Source: Flavobacteriales bacterium (lineage in GTDB: Bacteria > Bacteroidota > Bacteroidia > Flavobacteriales_C > GCA-002722245). Taken from it: a stretch of 64,000 nt of DNA. The number at the start of each line of letters is the position of its first letter. The stretch's first letter is position 1. Made by a program: the position numbers and the translations under genes. Shown piece after piece: positions 52,068 through 62,593 of this stretch. Below the pieces are notes generated by a model. It saw only the letters and a list, made by a program, of their open reading frames with translations, searched no databases and was not told the origin of the DNA. The stretch covers positions 1-64,000 of the forward strand of contig PBLA01000026.1 of the NCBI GenBank assembly GCA_002722245.1, written 5' to 3'.

Positions 52068-52149
52068 CTAAAATAGATTACAAAAATCGGGCAAAACAAG
52101 AAAAGGAATCAATTTAAACATCTTAAAGTTAGTAACATGATCTTTTTAA

Positions 52150-52181
52150 TTTGTTAAACTGCTCACTGAAAGTTAAATTTG
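52150..52181 (+). promoter_or_regulatory. Predicted promoter of the coiled-coil/zapA/rny unit
   Basis: TTTG at 52150-52153 and TAAATTTG at 52174-52181 with 20 bp between, an exact Bacteroidota-type promoter. Its +1 (about 52186) supports ATG 52199 as the coiled-coil gene start and rules out the ORF-track start. Confidence 0.6.
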
Positions 52182-52198
52182 TTATGGTTACGAAATCT

Positions 52199-52495
52199 AT
52201 GGAAGAAAAGAATACTTCATTAATTGTTGACAGTTTACAGTCCAAAGTTGAAAAGCTTATCATTCAACATAAAAAGGCAAAAGAAGACCTCGTTCAATTA
52301 AAAGAAGAAAATGCATTCTTAGAGAATAAGTTAACTGAAGCAAAAGCCCAGGTAGTAGATTTAAGCGAGCAGAATAAAGTATTAAAGCTGGCGAAATCAC
52401 TTTCTGGCAAAAATGGAAAATCAACCGAAATTAAGTTGAAAATCAATGAGTTAATTCGGGAAATTGACAAATGTATAGCGCAAGTAAGTAGTTAG
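52199..52495 (+). CDS. Small coiled-coil protein ahead of zapA
   Basis: A 98-residue helix-only protein (MEEKNTSLIVDSLQSKVEKLI...LKEENAFLENKLTEAKAQVVDL) with heptad leucines over residues 5-60 and a conserved-looking C-terminus IRELIREIDKCIAQ-like. Proteins of this kind sit before zapA in many Bacteroidota, and may be a ZapA partner at the division site; I infer this from position and shape. ATG 52184 (MVTKSMEEKN) is an alternative start, but it lies upstream of the predicted +1. The stop is one base before zapA. Confidence 0.75.
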   Translation: MEEKNTSLIVDSLQSKVEKLIIQHKKAKEDLVQLKEENAFLENKLTEAKAQVVDLSEQNKVLKLAKSLSGKNGKSTEIKLKINELIREIDKCIAQVSS

Positions 52496-52496
52496 A

Positions 52497-52796
52497 ATGT
52501 CCGACGTATCTATAAAGGTTAATATCGCAGGAAAGGAGTATCCTTTGAAGGTAAATGCTTCAGAACAAGAAGATGTCCTTGCCATTGAGCGAGAAATAAA
52601 AGAAAATATAGAACAGTTAAGGACGAACTACGGTGTAAATGATAAACAAGATCTTTTAGCCATGTTTTTATTTCAATATATGATGGCAAATAAAACTAAA
52701 GAAAAAACCACTTTCACAGAAGGGGATGGGGTACTTCATGAAAAATTAGAAGACCTTGAGGATTTTGTTTCCACATATCTGAAGTCTAGCATTTGA
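52497..52796 (+). CDS. zapA: Cell division protein ZapA
   Basis: A 99-residue ZapA: SIKVNIAGKEYPLKVNASEQEDVLAIEREIKENIEQLR followed by the long C-terminal helix (DLLAMFLFQYMMANKT). It forms tetramers that cross-link FtsZ filaments. It sits 1 base after the coiled-coil gene. The 67 bases before rny hold a 7-bp inverted repeat GTTTAAG/CTTAAAC (52833-52854) but no room for a 6S RNA, which often sits here in related bacteria. Confidence 0.93.
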   Translation: MSDVSIKVNIAGKEYPLKVNASEQEDVLAIEREIKENIEQLRTNYGVNDKQDLLAMFLFQYMMANKTKEKTTFTEGDGVLHEKLEDLEDFVSTYLKSSI

Positions 52797-52863
52797 TATT
52801 TCTCAATCCATTGATTTTTAGTTCTTAATACGGTTTAAGTTAAACTACTTAAACAATTTTATT

Positions 52864-54396
52864 ATGATTGAAATAGTGTATGGATTAGTTGGTGTTGTGG
52901 TAGGTTTATTGGGTGGTATCTTCGTTTTGAAAGCGATAACCAATAAGCAAGCCAAGCAAATTCTTGATGCTGCCGAGAAAGACGGGGAGCAAATCAAAAA
53001 AGACAAAATTCTTCAAGCGAAAGAAAAATTTGTTCAGTTGAAGTCAGAGCATGAGAAAACGGTAAATAAGCGAAATCAGAAGATGTCGGCGACCGAAAAT
53101 AAACTCAAGCAAAAAGAAAATAGTCTTAATCAAAAAATGAACGAGTACAATAAAAAAGATAAGGAGGTACAACGTCTGCAAAATAAATTAGAAGAAAAGA
53201 TTAAGCGAAACGAAAAAAAAGAAGTTGAGTTAGACAGGCAACATCGTCGTCAGGTAGAGCAATTAGAAGCTGTTGCAGGGATAAGTGGCGAAGAAGCGAA
53301 AAAGCAGTTAGTGGAAACATTAAAGGCGGAAGCAAAAACTGAAGCGATGTCCCATATTCAAGATACGATAGAGGAAGCAAAAATGAGTGCGAATATGGAG
53401 GCAAAGAAAATAGTGATTAAAAGTATACAACGTTGCGCCACTGAAACAGCTATTGAAAATTCAGTATCCATATTTCACATTGAATCTGATGAAATAAAAG
53501 GAAGGGTGATTGGTAGGGAAGGACGTAATATTCGAGCACTTGAAGCCGCAACAGGTGTAGAGGTAATAGTTGATGACACACCAGAGGCTATTATCTTATC
53601 ATGTTTTGATCCTATTCGAAGAGAAATAGCAAGGCTGTCGTTGCATCAATTAGTAAATGATGGCCGAATTCACCCTGCAAGAATTGAAGAGGTAGTTGCA
53701 AAAACTAGAAAGAATTTAAATGAAGAAATTTTAGATGTTGGAAAGCGAACAGCCATTGATTTAGGAATTCATGGATTACATCCTGAATTAATTCGAATGG
53801 TAGGTCGAATGAAATATCGTTCCTCGTATGGTCAAAACCTGCTTCAACACTCGAGAGAGGTTGCTAATCTTTGTGCAATTATGGCTACTGAACTTGGATT
53901 AGATGTAAAAGCTGCTAAAAGAGCAGGGCTACTTCATGATATTGGTAAAGTGCCTGATGATGAGCCAGAATTACCACACGCTATTTTGGGTATGAACTTG
54001 GCCAAGAAGTTTAAAGAGAAGACTGATGTATGTAATGCAATTGGAGCTCATCATGATGAAGTTGAAATGACAACAATGATAGCGCCTATTGTACAAGTTT
54101 GTGATGCCATATCAGGTGCAAGACCAGGTGCAAGAAGAGAAATATTAGAATCGTATATTAAAAGAATTAAAGAATTAGAAGAATTAGCGCTAGGGTATCC
54201 TGGTGTGCTTAAAACATATGCAATACAGGCTGGTAGAGAATTAAGAGTAGTTGTAGAAAGTGAGAAGGTTAGTGACAAGGAGGCTGAAACATTAGCGTTT
54301 GATATTTCTCAAAAAATTCAAACAGATATGACCTATCCTGGTCAGGTAAAAGTAACTGTAATACGAGAAGTAAGAGCTGTGGGGATAGCAAAATAA
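52864..54396 (+). CDS. rny: Ribonuclease Y
   Basis: A 510-residue RNase Y. One N-terminal membrane helix ([19 protein letters not shown]), a coiled coil over about 35-140, a KH domain ([32 protein letters not shown]) and an HD domain ([21 protein letters not shown], then HHDEVE). It is an endoribonuclease initiating mRNA decay at the membrane. It follows zapA and heads a unit that extends to the zinc-ribbon gene at 54415. Confidence 0.97.
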   Translation: MIEIVYGLVGVVVGLLGGIFVLKAITNKQAKQILDAAEKDGEQIKKDKILQAKEKFVQLKSEHEKTVNKRNQKMSATENKLKQKENSLNQKMNEYNKKDKEVQRLQNKLEEKIKRNEKKEVELDRQHRRQVEQLEAVAGISGEEAKKQLVETLKAEAKTEAMSHIQDTIEEAKMSANMEAKKIVIKSIQRCATETAIENSVSIFHIESDEIKGRVIGREGRNIRALEAATGVEVIVDDTPEAIILSCFDPIRREIARLSLHQLVNDGRIHPARIEEVVAKTRKNLNEEILDVGKRTAIDLGIHGLHPELIRMVGRMKYRSSYGQNLLQHSREVANLCAIMATELGLDVKAAKRAGLLHDIGKVPDDEPELPHAILGMNLAKKFKEKTDVCNAIGAHHDEVEMTTMIAPIVQVCDAISGARPGARREILESYIKRIKELEELALGYPGVLKTYAIQAGRELRVVVESEKVSDKEAETLAFDISQKIQTDMTYPGQVKVTVIREVRAVGIAK

Positions 54397-54414
54397 TTTT
54401 TTTTATGATGGAAA

Positions 54415-54906
54415 ATGAAAATTTGCAAAAAATGTAAAGGGAAAAACCACCCAAGTGCATATCGTTGCAGATATTGTAATACATTGTTTCCTGATGGGCA
54501 AAAAATCGTCGCTCAGAGAAGAGAAAAATCAAAAGCTCTTGATGATAAAAAAACAGTTTGGAATGCAGCGGCTGTTCTTTATATTATTGGTGGGGTTTTC
54601 TCCCTTATAGGTGTTTTTTTTACTGTTTTTGCAATTTCAAGAGGTTATGGTTTTTTCTTTCATTTACCGTTAACAACTGGAGCAGTTTTCATTGGTTTAG
54701 CAATATGGTCTAAACATGAAGAATTCTGGTCCATATTAATAGGTTTTATATTGTACTCTTTGGTTGGACTTCTTCTAGTAATTATAAGTGGTTTCTCTTT
54801 TTTTATAATTATTTTCTTTTTATCGTTTGAAATTTATTTATTTCTCGGAGTTTTAAAAATAAAACGAAAACCAAAGCTAACTACGAAAGATATTTTAGAC
54901 GTTTAA
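54415..54906 (+). CDS. Membrane protein with N-terminal zinc ribbon, function unknown
   Basis: A 163-residue protein. MKICKKCKGKNHPSAYRCRYCNTLF contains CxxC and CxxC, a zinc ribbon. Two or three membrane helices follow (AAVLYIIGGVFSLIGVFFTVFAIS; FFFHLPLTTGAVFIGLAIW; ILIGFILYSLVGLLLVIISGFSFFIIIFFL). The gene starts 18 bases after rny and probably shares its transcript. Its function is not known. It is convergent with the next gene by 8 bases. Confidence 0.75.
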   Translation: MKICKKCKGKNHPSAYRCRYCNTLFPDGQKIVAQRREKSKALDDKKTVWNAAAVLYIIGGVFSLIGVFFTVFAISRGYGFFFHLPLTTGAVFIGLAIWSKHEEFWSILIGFILYSLVGLLLVIISGFSFFIIIFFLSFEIYLFLGVLKIKRKPKLTTKDILDV

Positions 54907-54914
54907 ATAAAAAA

Positions 54915-55637
54915 TTAATATCCTGAGCCAATTAAAGGTATTTTTTCATAATCACTACCGTTAATGTCTGATGTTATTCCTCTTTCTTCGAAAACATCAA
55001 TTCCAAAAAGACCTGAGGAATATTTGATCTCAAGAAAGCCTTTTTTGGTAATTGCGGAGATGTTTTTTAATTGAAACCACCTATGGTCAACCTCTTCAGG
55101 GTTTTTATTATTTTCTAGAGTATAAACAACACCGCTGTATGAGCTAGCACGATAGTGCGAGTCTTTACCTCCAAATTTATAATGTTCGGAATGTGTTTCT
55201 GTAGATCGGCCTGCAAAATTTAACATAAGTATTAATCCAGTTATGAATACACCTCCGCCGAAAAAGTTTAAAAGAATATAGAAAACAGTTCCTATTTCTG
55301 ATATTAAGGTTTTACCCTTTTTATTCTTTTTAAATCCTAATGGAAGAGCAACTAAATTAAGAACAATACCAATTAATAAAATCATCTTAGTTATCGTTGA
55401 TAATTTAATTATGTGGTCAGGAAAAAAATAAACAATCATTAACACGCCAAAAAATAACCCCATCAAAAGGATAGTTAAATAGATATCAAATAATTTGTTT
55501 TTATTTGATTGTTTATTTGAAGTTTTTTTTAGTGCATTGTTTGTTCTTTTAACATTCCGTTTTAACGCTTTGTTTGGTGTGTTTTTTCTTACGTTTTGTT
55601 TAGTATTTCTTTTTGAAGATGTTTTTATTTGGGTCAT
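54915..55637 (-). CDS. Lys-rich membrane protein, function unknown
   Basis: A 240-residue protein. The first 45 residues are very basic (KTSSKRNTKQNVRKNTPNKALKRNVKR), then helices at about 52-75, 82-103 and 118-140, then a soluble C-terminus of about 90 residues with KFGGKDSHYRASSYSGVVYTLE. The ORF-track start TTG at 55652 lies inside the promoter box at 55650, so ATG 55637 (MTQIKTSSKR) is preferred. I recognise no family. Confidence 0.68.
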   Translation of the reverse strand: MTQIKTSSKRNTKQNVRKNTPNKALKRNVKRTNNALKKTSNKQSNKNKLFDIYLTILLMGLFFGVLMIVYFFPDHIIKLSTITKMILLIGIVLNLVALPLGFKKNKKGKTLISEIGTVFYILLNFFGGGVFITGLILMLNFAGRSTETHSEHYKFGGKDSHYRASSYSGVVYTLENNKNPEEVDHRWFQLKNISAITKKGFLEIKYSSGLFGIDVFEERGITSDINGSDYEKIPLIGSGY

Positions 55638-55649
55638 TTCTTTTTTTGC

Positions 55650-55657
55650 CAAATTTA
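55650..55657 (-). promoter_or_regulatory. Predicted -7 box of the Lys-rich membrane protein gene
   Basis: TAAATTTG on the minus strand; +1 at about 55645, 8 bases before ATG 55637. Confidence 0.45.
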
Positions 55658-55783
55658 ATTCATAATTAGCATATTAATAATAAAAAAGAGATTAAAGTTT
55701 TTTTAATTAAGGCAACCCTTAAAAAAAAGCTCGTCTTTTAAGTGTTGTGTAAATACCAATAATTGTTCTTGCTAGTGTTGATT

Positions 55784-55815
55784 CCCCTTGCTGTCCTCCC
55801 TGGTTTTGCAAGGGG
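55784..55815. other. GC-rich hairpin in an AT-rich gap
   Basis: CCCCTTGC/GCAAGGGG with a 16-base loop, followed on the plus strand by TTTCTATTTT. It lies in the gap 55653-55834, which also holds an AT stem CTTAAAA/TTTTAAG at 55718-55742. It may be the 3' end of the aminotransferase mRNA or part of an unrecognised small RNA. Confidence 0.4.
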
Positions 55816-55834
55816 TTTCTATTTTAAAAGAATT

Positions 55835-57031
55835 TCACATATTGTTTGCTTGTTCCTCAATTGCTTCTAAAATCTTTTCACAACATTCATGTGCAGTTTT
55901 CTCATCCAATATTAATGGAGGCGAAATTCTTAAACATTTGTCATTAAAAAGGAACCAATCCGTTATTACTCCTTTTTGAACGCATTTTTTGATAACTCCA
56001 AAATTGAATTCTTGATCTTTAAACTCAACACAAAGAAAAAAGCCAATTCCCCGAGTTTCAACAATTGATGGGTGTTTAAGTTTTTGTAAAAACACATTGG
56101 TCACCTTTTGGACATTCTCAGTTAATTGATTTTTTTGAATTTCTTCTAAACAAGCTAGGCTGGCTGCGCAGCTAACTGCATTTCCGCCAAATGTGGTAAT
56201 ATGACCTAAAACAGGATGGTGTGTAAGTTTATTCATGATCTCTCTTTTCGCAACAAATGCTCCAATTGGCATTCCTCCACCCATTCCTTTTGCTAATGTT
56301 ATAATATCAGGAACGATGTGGTGGTGTTGAAATCCAAAAAAAGTACCTGTTCTTCCAAAACCTGTTTGAATTTCATCAACAATCATAAGCGCGCCAACTT
56401 CGTCGCATCGCTTTCGAACAGCTTCTATGTATCCTTTATGTGGCAAGATAATACCTGCCTCAGCCTGGAAAGCCTCTATTACAATAGCCGCAGTTTCATG
56501 AGTGATACGCTCAATATCATTCATATTGTTGTATTCAATAAGCGTTGTTTTAGGTAGAAGAGGGCGGAAATTGTTTTTAAATTCCTCATTACCCATTATA
56601 CTTAGTGCGCCATGTGAACTTCCGTGGTAAGCGTTTTTACACGAAATGATTTCGGTTCTACCAGTATGTCGTTTTGCTAATTTTAGTGCGCCTTCAATCG
56701 CTTCGCTTCCTGAATTCACAAAGTAAACATTATTCAATTCGCTTGGTAATAATTCGCAAATTGCTTTTGCTAACTTATTTTGAGGGTTTTGAATATACTC
56801 ACCATAAACCATCAAATGCATATATTTCTCACATTGATTTTGAATGGCCTTTACAACTCTTGGGTTACAATGCCCAACATTTGAAACAGAGATCCCTGAA
56901 ATTAAATCTACGTAACGTTTTCCAGATTGATCAATTAAATATAAGCCTTCCGCTTTTTCTATTTCTAAAGCCATTGGCTCTGGAGATGTTTGGGCAATGT
57001 AAGAATAAAACAGTTCTCTTTGTGAAATCAT
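55835..57031 (-). CDS. Class III aminotransferase (ornithine/acetylornithine aminotransferase-like)
   Basis: A 398-residue PLP enzyme of the class III group. NSGSEAIEGALKLAKRHTGR, IVDEIQTGFGRTGTFFGFQHH and the Schiff-base Lys in ITLAKGMGGGMPIGAFVAKRE are clear. It transfers an amino group from a substrate such as acetylornithine, ornithine or a related omega-amine to 2-oxoglutarate; the family cannot be narrowed safely. ATG 57031 is preceded by TACCTTTG at 57043-57036, so the transcript is predicted to be leaderless. It is monocistronic. Confidence 0.92.
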   Translation of the reverse strand: MISQRELFYSYIAQTSPEPMALEIEKAEGLYLIDQSGKRYVDLISGISVSNVGHCNPRVVKAIQNQCEKYMHLMVYGEYIQNPQNKLAKAICELLPSELNNVYFVNSGSEAIEGALKLAKRHTGRTEIISCKNAYHGSSHGALSIMGNEEFKNNFRPLLPKTTLIEYNNMNDIERITHETAAIVIEAFQAEAGIILPHKGYIEAVRKRCDEVGALMIVDEIQTGFGRTGTFFGFQHHHIVPDIITLAKGMGGGMPIGAFVAKREIMNKLTHHPVLGHITTFGGNAVSCAASLACLEEIQKNQLTENVQKVTNVFLQKLKHPSIVETRGIGFFLCVEFKDQEFNFGVIKKCVQKGVITDWFLFNDKCLRISPPLILDEKTAHECCEKILEAIEEQANNM

Positions 57032-57035
57032 GGTA

Positions 57036-57043
57036 CAAAGGTA
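57036..57043 (-). promoter_or_regulatory. Predicted -7 box of the aminotransferase gene, leaderless
   Basis: TACCTTTG on the minus strand; five bases after the G is 57031, the A of ATG. No -33 box is obvious. Confidence 0.45.
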
Positions 57044-57079
57044 CTGGAATTCTTTTTTTTATGTGTTTTAGAATAGGAG

Positions 57080-57107
57080 TAATAAAAAGCCCCGAATAAC
57101 GGGGCTT
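57080..57107 (-). terminator. Rho-independent terminator after clpC
   Basis: On the minus strand AAGCCCCG-TTATT-CGGGGCTT followed by TTTATTAC, about 28 bases past the clpC stop. The hairpin sits between clpC and the aminotransferase promoter region. Confidence 0.85.
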
Positions 57108-57134
57108 AAAAAACTATTGATTATGAATAATTGA

Positions 57135-59696
57135 TTATTCTGTTTCTTCGTTGTCTTTTTTAACTACTTTTTTCTTTGGCTTTAGCACTTTCATAGTAAT
57201 AGTTGAATTTTTCTCATCATAATCTACCTTAACAGTATCACCTTCAGAAACTTTAGATGTAAGAATTTCTTCTGCAAGAGCATCTTCTAAATACTTTTGA
57301 ATAGCTCTTTTAAGAGGTCGAGCACCATAGTCTTGATCGTACCCTTTATCCGCAATATAATCCTTAGCCTTGTCCGTTAGCTGAATGTTGAAACCAAGAT
57401 CATTAATTCTGGCGAATAGTTTTGCCAATTCAATATCGATTATTTTATGGATATCCTCTCTCTTTAATGAATTAAATAAGATAACATCATCAATTCTATT
57501 TAAGAATTCTGGAGCAAAAGATTTCTTTAATGCGTTTCTAATAACACCTTTTGCATGCTCATCAGCGGCAGAAGCTTTGGCAGCTGTATTAAATCCTACA
57601 CCAGTTCCAAAATCCTTAAGTTTTCTTGTTCCAACATTGGATGTCATAATAATCACTGTATTACGGAAATCCACTTTTCTACCCAATGAATCTGTTAAAT
57701 GACCATCATCAAGTGCTTGAAGTAAAAGGTTGAATACATCTGGGTGAGCTTTTTCAATTTCATCCAACAAAATAATAGAGTAGGGCTTTCTCCGCACTTT
57801 TTCTGTTAATTGACCACCTTCCTCATATCCAACATAACCAGGAGGTGCACCAACTAATCTTGAAATTGCGAATTTCTCCATGTATTCACTCATGTCAATT
57901 CTGATTAACGCATCTTCACTATCAAACATGAATTTCGCAAGCTCTTTTGTTAATTGAGTTTTCCCAACTCCAGTTGGACCGAGGAAAATAAAAGAACCTA
58001 TTGGCTTATTAGGATCCTTCAAACCAACTCTATTTCTTTGAATCGCTTTTACAACTTTTTGAATGGCTTCATCCTGACCAATGACTTTACCTTCGAGGTC
58101 TTCGGACATTTTTGCCAATCTTCCTTGTTCTTTTTCAGCAACTCTTTTGGTAGGAATACCTGTCATCATTGCAATAACCTCTGCAACATCGTCTTCAGTT
58201 ACCGTTTCTCGATGATCCTTTATATCCTCTTCCCATTTAGTCTTTGCCGCATCCAATTTTTCATTTAATTGTCTTTCTGTATCTCTTAAGCGAGCGGCTT
58301 CTTCATATTTCTGTGATTTTACAACCTGATTCTTCTCCTCCTTAACATTTTCAATATCTTTTTCAATATTAATAATCTCAACAGGTACATTGATATTAGT
58401 AATATGAACTCTTGATCCGGCTTCATCAAGGGCATCAAGAGCTTTATCAGGTAAATGACGATCAGTTATAAATCGATTGGTCATTTTTACACAGGCATCA
58501 ATCGCTTCAGGGGTATACACTACATTATGGTGATCCTCGTATCGTTCTTTGACATTATTAAGAATTTCAACAGTTTCCTCAATAGAGGTAGGTTCAACCA
58601 ATACTTTTTGAAATCTTCTTTCTAATGCACCGTCCTTTTCGATGTATTGACGGAATTCATCTAAAGTAGTAGCTCCTATACATTGTACCTCTCCTCTTGC
58701 CAGAGCAGGCTTAAACATATTGGAGGCATCTAAAGATCCAGAAGCACCACCAGCGCCAATAATCGTATGTATTTCATCAATGAACAAAATTATTTCTGGA
58801 GATTTTTCCAATTCGTTCATTACTGCTTTCATCCTTTCTTCAAACTGACCTCTGTATTTGGTGCCAGCAACAAGAGAAGCTAAATCAAGGGTGACAATTC
58901 GTTTGCCAAATAAAACTCTTGATACTTTTCTTTGAACAATTCTTAGGGCCAAACCTTCTGCAATAGCCGATTTACCTACACCCGGTTCACCAATAAGTAT
59001 GGGGTTGTTTTTCTTTCTACGTGAAAGAATTTGAGACACACGCTCAATTTCACCCCCCCTTCCAACTATAGGGTCCAATTTACCATCCATGGCCATTTGC
59101 GTCAAATCTCTTCCGAAATTGTCAAGGACAGGAGTTTTACTTTTTGAATCTCCTGGTTTCTTGGATGAATATCCACTTCCACCTTCATTTCCTCCGTTAG
59201 AGTCCGTATTTTCATCTCCCTCAGCTGGACCGCCTGGGAATTCTGCCTTTGGGTCAGTTTCTTCTTCAATCATATCCATTTCATTCTTTACAGTTTCGTA
59301 ATCAACGTTAAATTCTTCAAATACATTGGTTACGACATTATCATCATCTTTTAGTATGCTCAACAATAAGTGTTCCGTTCCTATTAAAGTACTTTTAAAT
59401 AGTTTCGCTTCCAGATAAGTAATTTTAAGTGCTCTCTCTGCTTGCTTTACTAAAGGGATGTTTCCGCTTTGATTAAAATTATTTGATTTAGGTTTAATTT
59501 CGGCCTCAATTGATTTACGAACCTCTTGCAAATTTACTTTGATGGCTTTTAGAATTTTAATCGCATTTCCTTCTCCTTCTCTCAAAATTCCAAGGAATAA
59601 ATGCTCTACACCAATATAGTCATGACCGAGTCTTAGCGCCTCTTCACGACTGTACGTGATCACATCTTTTACCCTTGGTGAAAATTTAGCTTCCAT
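57135..59696 (-). CDS. clpC: ATP-dependent Clp protease ATP-binding subunit ClpC
   Basis: An 853-residue AAA+ unfoldase. Two Clp_N repeats ([34 protein letters not shown], then [23 protein letters not shown]), a Gly-rich linker with [11 protein letters not shown], first AAA domain with Walker [14 protein letters not shown], a UVR motif ([19 protein letters not shown]), second AAA domain with [13 protein letters not shown], and a charged tail. It feeds proteins to ClpP. It is divergent from gyrA, a Flavobacteriia arrangement. The 257-base gap to gyrA holds the gyrA promoter; the clpC promoter is not obvious (TCGCTTTG near 59744-59751 has one mismatch). Confidence 0.97.
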   Translation of the reverse strand: MEAKFSPRVKDVITYSREEALRLGHDYIGVEHLFLGILREGEGNAIKILKAIKVNLQEVRKSIEAEIKPKSNNFNQSGNIPLVKQAERALKITYLEAKLFKSTLIGTEHLLLSILKDDDNVVTNVFEEFNVDYETVKNEMDMIEEETDPKAEFPGGPAEGDENTDSNGGNEGGSGYSSKKPGDSKSKTPVLDNFGRDLTQMAMDGKLDPIVGRGGEIERVSQILSRRKKNNPILIGEPGVGKSAIAEGLALRIVQRKVSRVLFGKRIVTLDLASLVAGTKYRGQFEERMKAVMNELEKSPEIILFIDEIHTIIGAGGASGSLDASNMFKPALARGEVQCIGATTLDEFRQYIEKDGALERRFQKVLVEPTSIEETVEILNNVKERYEDHHNVVYTPEAIDACVKMTNRFITDRHLPDKALDALDEAGSRVHITNINVPVEIINIEKDIENVKEEKNQVVKSQKYEEAARLRDTERQLNEKLDAAKTKWEEDIKDHRETVTEDDVAEVIAMMTGIPTKRVAEKEQGRLAKMSEDLEGKVIGQDEAIQKVVKAIQRNRVGLKDPNKPIGSFIFLGPTGVGKTQLTKELAKFMFDSEDALIRIDMSEYMEKFAISRLVGAPPGYVGYEEGGQLTEKVRRKPYSIILLDEIEKAHPDVFNLLLQALDDGHLTDSLGRKVDFRNTVIIMTSNVGTRKLKDFGTGVGFNTAAKASAADEHAKGVIRNALKKSFAPEFLNRIDDVILFNSLKREDIHKIIDIELAKLFARINDLGFNIQLTDKAKDYIADKGYDQDYGARPLKRAIQKYLEDALAEEILTSKVSEGDTVKVDYDEKNSTITMKVLKPKKKVVKKDNEETE

Positions 59697-59886
59697 ACAC
59701 TTATTATTATCTCCTTACTAATCTAATGAAATTATGGTAAAATCAAAGCGAAAAGATAAGTCCTTAACTATAATTACGCGACTATTTTTGGGTTTGTTTT
59801 TAAAAAGTATGCTTATTAACATAATTTTGTTGGAAAGTACCGTAAAATTAAGGGTTTAGAAAGATTCTTATTTGTTATTTTAGATG

Positions 59887-59919
59887 TTTGTTCTTCCGTA
59901 TTTTTAAGAGCAAAATTTG
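59887..59919 (+). promoter_or_regulatory. Predicted promoter of gyrA
   Basis: TTTG at 59887-59890 and AAAATTTG at 59912-59919, 21 bp apart; one mismatch in the -7 box. The predicted leader is about 30 bases. Confidence 0.4.
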
Positions 59920-59953
59920 TAATCTAATAAAAATCTGTAATTCGTTATAAAAC

Positions 59954-62518
59954 ATGGCTGAAGGAGAAAGAATAGTAAAAGTCGATATAGGCGAAACAAT
60001 GAAAGCAGCATACATTGATTATTCAATGTCTGTTATTGTGTCGCGAGCGCTTCCTGATGTAAGAGATGGTTTAAAACCTGTTCACCGTAGGGTGTTGTAT
60101 GGTATGATGGATTTAGGGGTTTTTTCTAACAGAGCGCATAAAAAATCAGCCAGAATTGTAGGGGAAGTGCTGGGTAAATATCATCCACACGGTGATTCTT
60201 CTGTATACGATACAATGGTTCGTATGGCGCAAAGTTGGAGTTTACGTTATCCACTTGTTAATGGTCAGGGGAACTTTGGGTCAGTAGATGGAGATAGTCC
60301 TGCGGCTATGCGATATACTGAAGCTAAACTGAATAAAATAGCCGAAGAAACTTTAAGAGATATTGATAAAGATACTGTAGACCATGAATTGAACTTTGAT
60401 GATACCATCATGGAGCCTACTGTTCTTCCAACGGTTATACCTAACTTACTTTTAAATGGAGCAAGTGGTATTGCAGTTGGTATGGCTACCAATATGGCGC
60501 CGCATAACCTCACTGAAGTCGTTGACGGTATCGTGGCATACATCGATAATAAGGATATTGAAATTCCTGAATTGATGACCCATATTAAAGCTCCTGACTT
60601 CCCAACGGGTGGGACTATATACGGTTATGAAGGGGTAAAAGATGCTTTTGAAACAGGTAGAGGTAAGGTTGTTATTCGAGCAAAAGCAGAGATTGAGGTT
60701 ACTAAAACCGGTAAAGAGAGAATCATTGTCACAGAAATTCCTTACCTCGTGAATAAGGCTGAAATGATTAAGAAAACGGCCGATTTAGTAAACGATAAGA
60801 AGATTGAAGGGATATCAGATATCAGAGATGAGTCTGATCGAAACGGTATGAGGATTGTGTACGAGATCAAAACGAATGCAATCACGAATGTAGTTTTAAA
60901 TAAACTTTATAAGTATACTCAGTTACAATCTTCATTTTCAGTAAATAACATTGCTCTTGTAAAGGGTCGCCCAGAGGCTCTGAACTTGAAAGATATGATT
61001 GTACACTTCGTTGATCACCGATTAGAAGTGATCGTACGAAGAACAAAGTTTGATTTAAAGAAAGCGGAAGAAAGAGCCCATATTTTAGAGGGGTTAATCA
61101 TTGCGTCGGATAATATTGATGAAGTAATCGCTTTAATAAGAGGTTCAAAATCCCCAGATGAAGCACGTGAAAAATTGATGGCGCGATTTGAATTGTCTGA
61201 GGTGCAATCTCGGGCAATTGTAGAAATGAGGCTTCGTCAATTAACAGGTCTTGAACAAGATAAATTAAGAGCTGAATATGAGGAAATCATGAAAACGATT
61301 GAGGACCTTAAAGATATTTTGGCAAATGAATCAAGACGATTTAATATTATCAAAGAAGAGCTTACGGATGTAAAAGATAAATATGGAGATGAGAGAAGAT
61401 CTCAAATTGACTTTGCCGGAGGTAACTTCAGAATAGAGGATATTATTCCTGACAAAGAGGTTGTTGTTACCATTTCTCATCTTGGATATATCAAGCGTAC
61501 AGAATTAAGCGAGTATAAAACACAAAACAGAGGAGGTGTTGGATCTAGAGGTTCGGCTACAAGAAATGAAGATTTCCTGGAAAATCTATTTTTCGCCACA
61601 AACCATAATTGGTTGCTTGTCTTTACCGAAAAAGGTAAATGTTTTTGGATGAGAGTATTCGATATACCTGAAGGAAACAAAACTGCAAAAGGTAGAGCAA
61701 TACAAAACCTAATTAACATTGAACGTGACGATAAGGTCATGGCGTATATTAATGTTAAAGATCTCAAAGATGAGGAGTACGTAAAAAATAACTTCATCAT
61801 CATGTGTACTAAAAACGGGGTAATAAAGAAAACGTCTTTAGAGGCTTATTCTCGTCCTAGAACAAATGGTATAAATGCCATTAATGTGCGTGAGGATGAC
61901 CAGTTATTAGAGGCTAAACTCACTAATGGAGAAAACGAAATACTTATGGCGTTGAAGTCAGGTAGATGTATTCGTTTCCCTGAAGGAAAGGTAAGGCCTA
62001 TGGGTAGAACAGCTACAGGGGTTCGTGGAATTACGTTAGGTGGTCCAAAGGACGAAGTTGTAGGGATGATTTGTATAGAAAAGCCTGAAGAAGAAACTGT
62101 ATTAGTTGTTTCATCAAAAGGGTATGGTAAACGTACTTATTTAAATGACCCTGAAGATGGTGAGCCAGTTTACAGAATTACAAATAGAGGAGGGAAGGGT
62201 GTGAAAACGCTTAATATTACTGATAAAACAGGCGAGTTAATTTCTATAAAATCAGTGACCGACGAGCATGATCTTATGATTATTAATAAATCTGGTATCG
62301 CGATAAGAATGGTTGTTGAAAATATGCGTGTAATGGGTAGAGCTACTCAAGGTGTTAAATTAATTAACTTGAAAGGAAAAGATCAAATCGCAGCTGTAGC
62401 TAAAGTTCCAACCTCTAAAGATGACGAGGAATTATTGGAATCGGAAGATGGTGAAGGTATCGACTTAAATGGAGATGTTCCGCCGCAGACTGATCAAAAT
62501 GATGAATCAGTAGAATAA
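59954..62518 (+). CDS. gyrA: DNA gyrase subunit A
   Basis: An 854-residue gyrase A. The DNA-cleaving Tyr is Tyr121 ([10 protein letters not shown]); the quinolone region reads [19 protein letters not shown], with Ser and Asp at the two key places as in sensitive enzymes. NRGGVG in [13 protein letters not shown] fits the gyrase-specific GyrA box of the C-terminal beta pinwheel, which separates it from ParC. It ends in an acidic tail. With GyrB it introduces negative supercoils. A bidirectional terminator follows. Confidence 0.97.
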   Translation: MAEGERIVKVDIGETMKAAYIDYSMSVIVSRALPDVRDGLKPVHRRVLYGMMDLGVFSNRAHKKSARIVGEVLGKYHPHGDSSVYDTMVRMAQSWSLRYPLVNGQGNFGSVDGDSPAAMRYTEAKLNKIAEETLRDIDKDTVDHELNFDDTIMEPTVLPTVIPNLLLNGASGIAVGMATNMAPHNLTEVVDGIVAYIDNKDIEIPELMTHIKAPDFPTGGTIYGYEGVKDAFETGRGKVVIRAKAEIEVTKTGKERIIVTEIPYLVNKAEMIKKTADLVNDKKIEGISDIRDESDRNGMRIVYEIKTNAITNVVLNKLYKYTQLQSSFSVNNIALVKGRPEALNLKDMIVHFVDHRLEVIVRRTKFDLKKAEERAHILEGLIIASDNIDEVIALIRGSKSPDEAREKLMARFELSEVQSRAIVEMRLRQLTGLEQDKLRAEYEEIMKTIEDLKDILANESRRFNIIKEELTDVKDKYGDERRSQIDFAGGNFRIEDIIPDKEVVVTISHLGYIKRTELSEYKTQNRGGVGSRGSATRNEDFLENLFFATNHNWLLVFTEKGKCFWMRVFDIPEGNKTAKGRAIQNLINIERDDKVMAYINVKDLKDEEYVKNNFIIMCTKNGVIKKTSLEAYSRPRTNGINAINVREDDQLLEAKLTNGENEILMALKSGRCIRFPEGKVRPMGRTATGVRGITLGGPKDEVVGMICIEKPEEETVLVVSSKGYGKRTYLNDPEDGEPVYRITNRGGKGVKTLNITDKTGELISIKSVTDEHDLMIINKSGIAIRMVVENMRVMGRATQGVKLINLKGKDQIAAVAKVPTSKDDEELLESEDGEGIDLNGDVPPQTDQNDESVE

Positions 62519-62545
62519 GAATTCTAAAATCTTAAAAAAGAAAAA

Positions 62546-62574
62546 AGCCATTCATTAAGTGAATGGCTTTTTTT
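62546..62574. terminator. Bidirectional terminator between gyrA and the basic protein gene
   Basis: AGCCATTCA/TGAATGGCT with a 5-base loop, T run on the plus strand and A run upstream giving T on the minus strand. It lies between the convergent gyrA stop and the gene at 62594. Confidence 0.85.
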
Positions 62575-62593
62575 TAGAGTTTACAACAATTTA

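Noticed and set aside
52797-52863. Possible 6S RNA between zapA and rny
   Set aside because: A 6S RNA is often found at this place in related bacteria, but the gap is only 67 bases, too short for a roughly 180-base RNA. Only a 7-bp inverted repeat is seen.
54269-54532. 87 aa minus-strand ORF across the rny end and zinc-ribbon start
   Set aside because: Hydrophobic shadow of two well-supported plus-strand genes.
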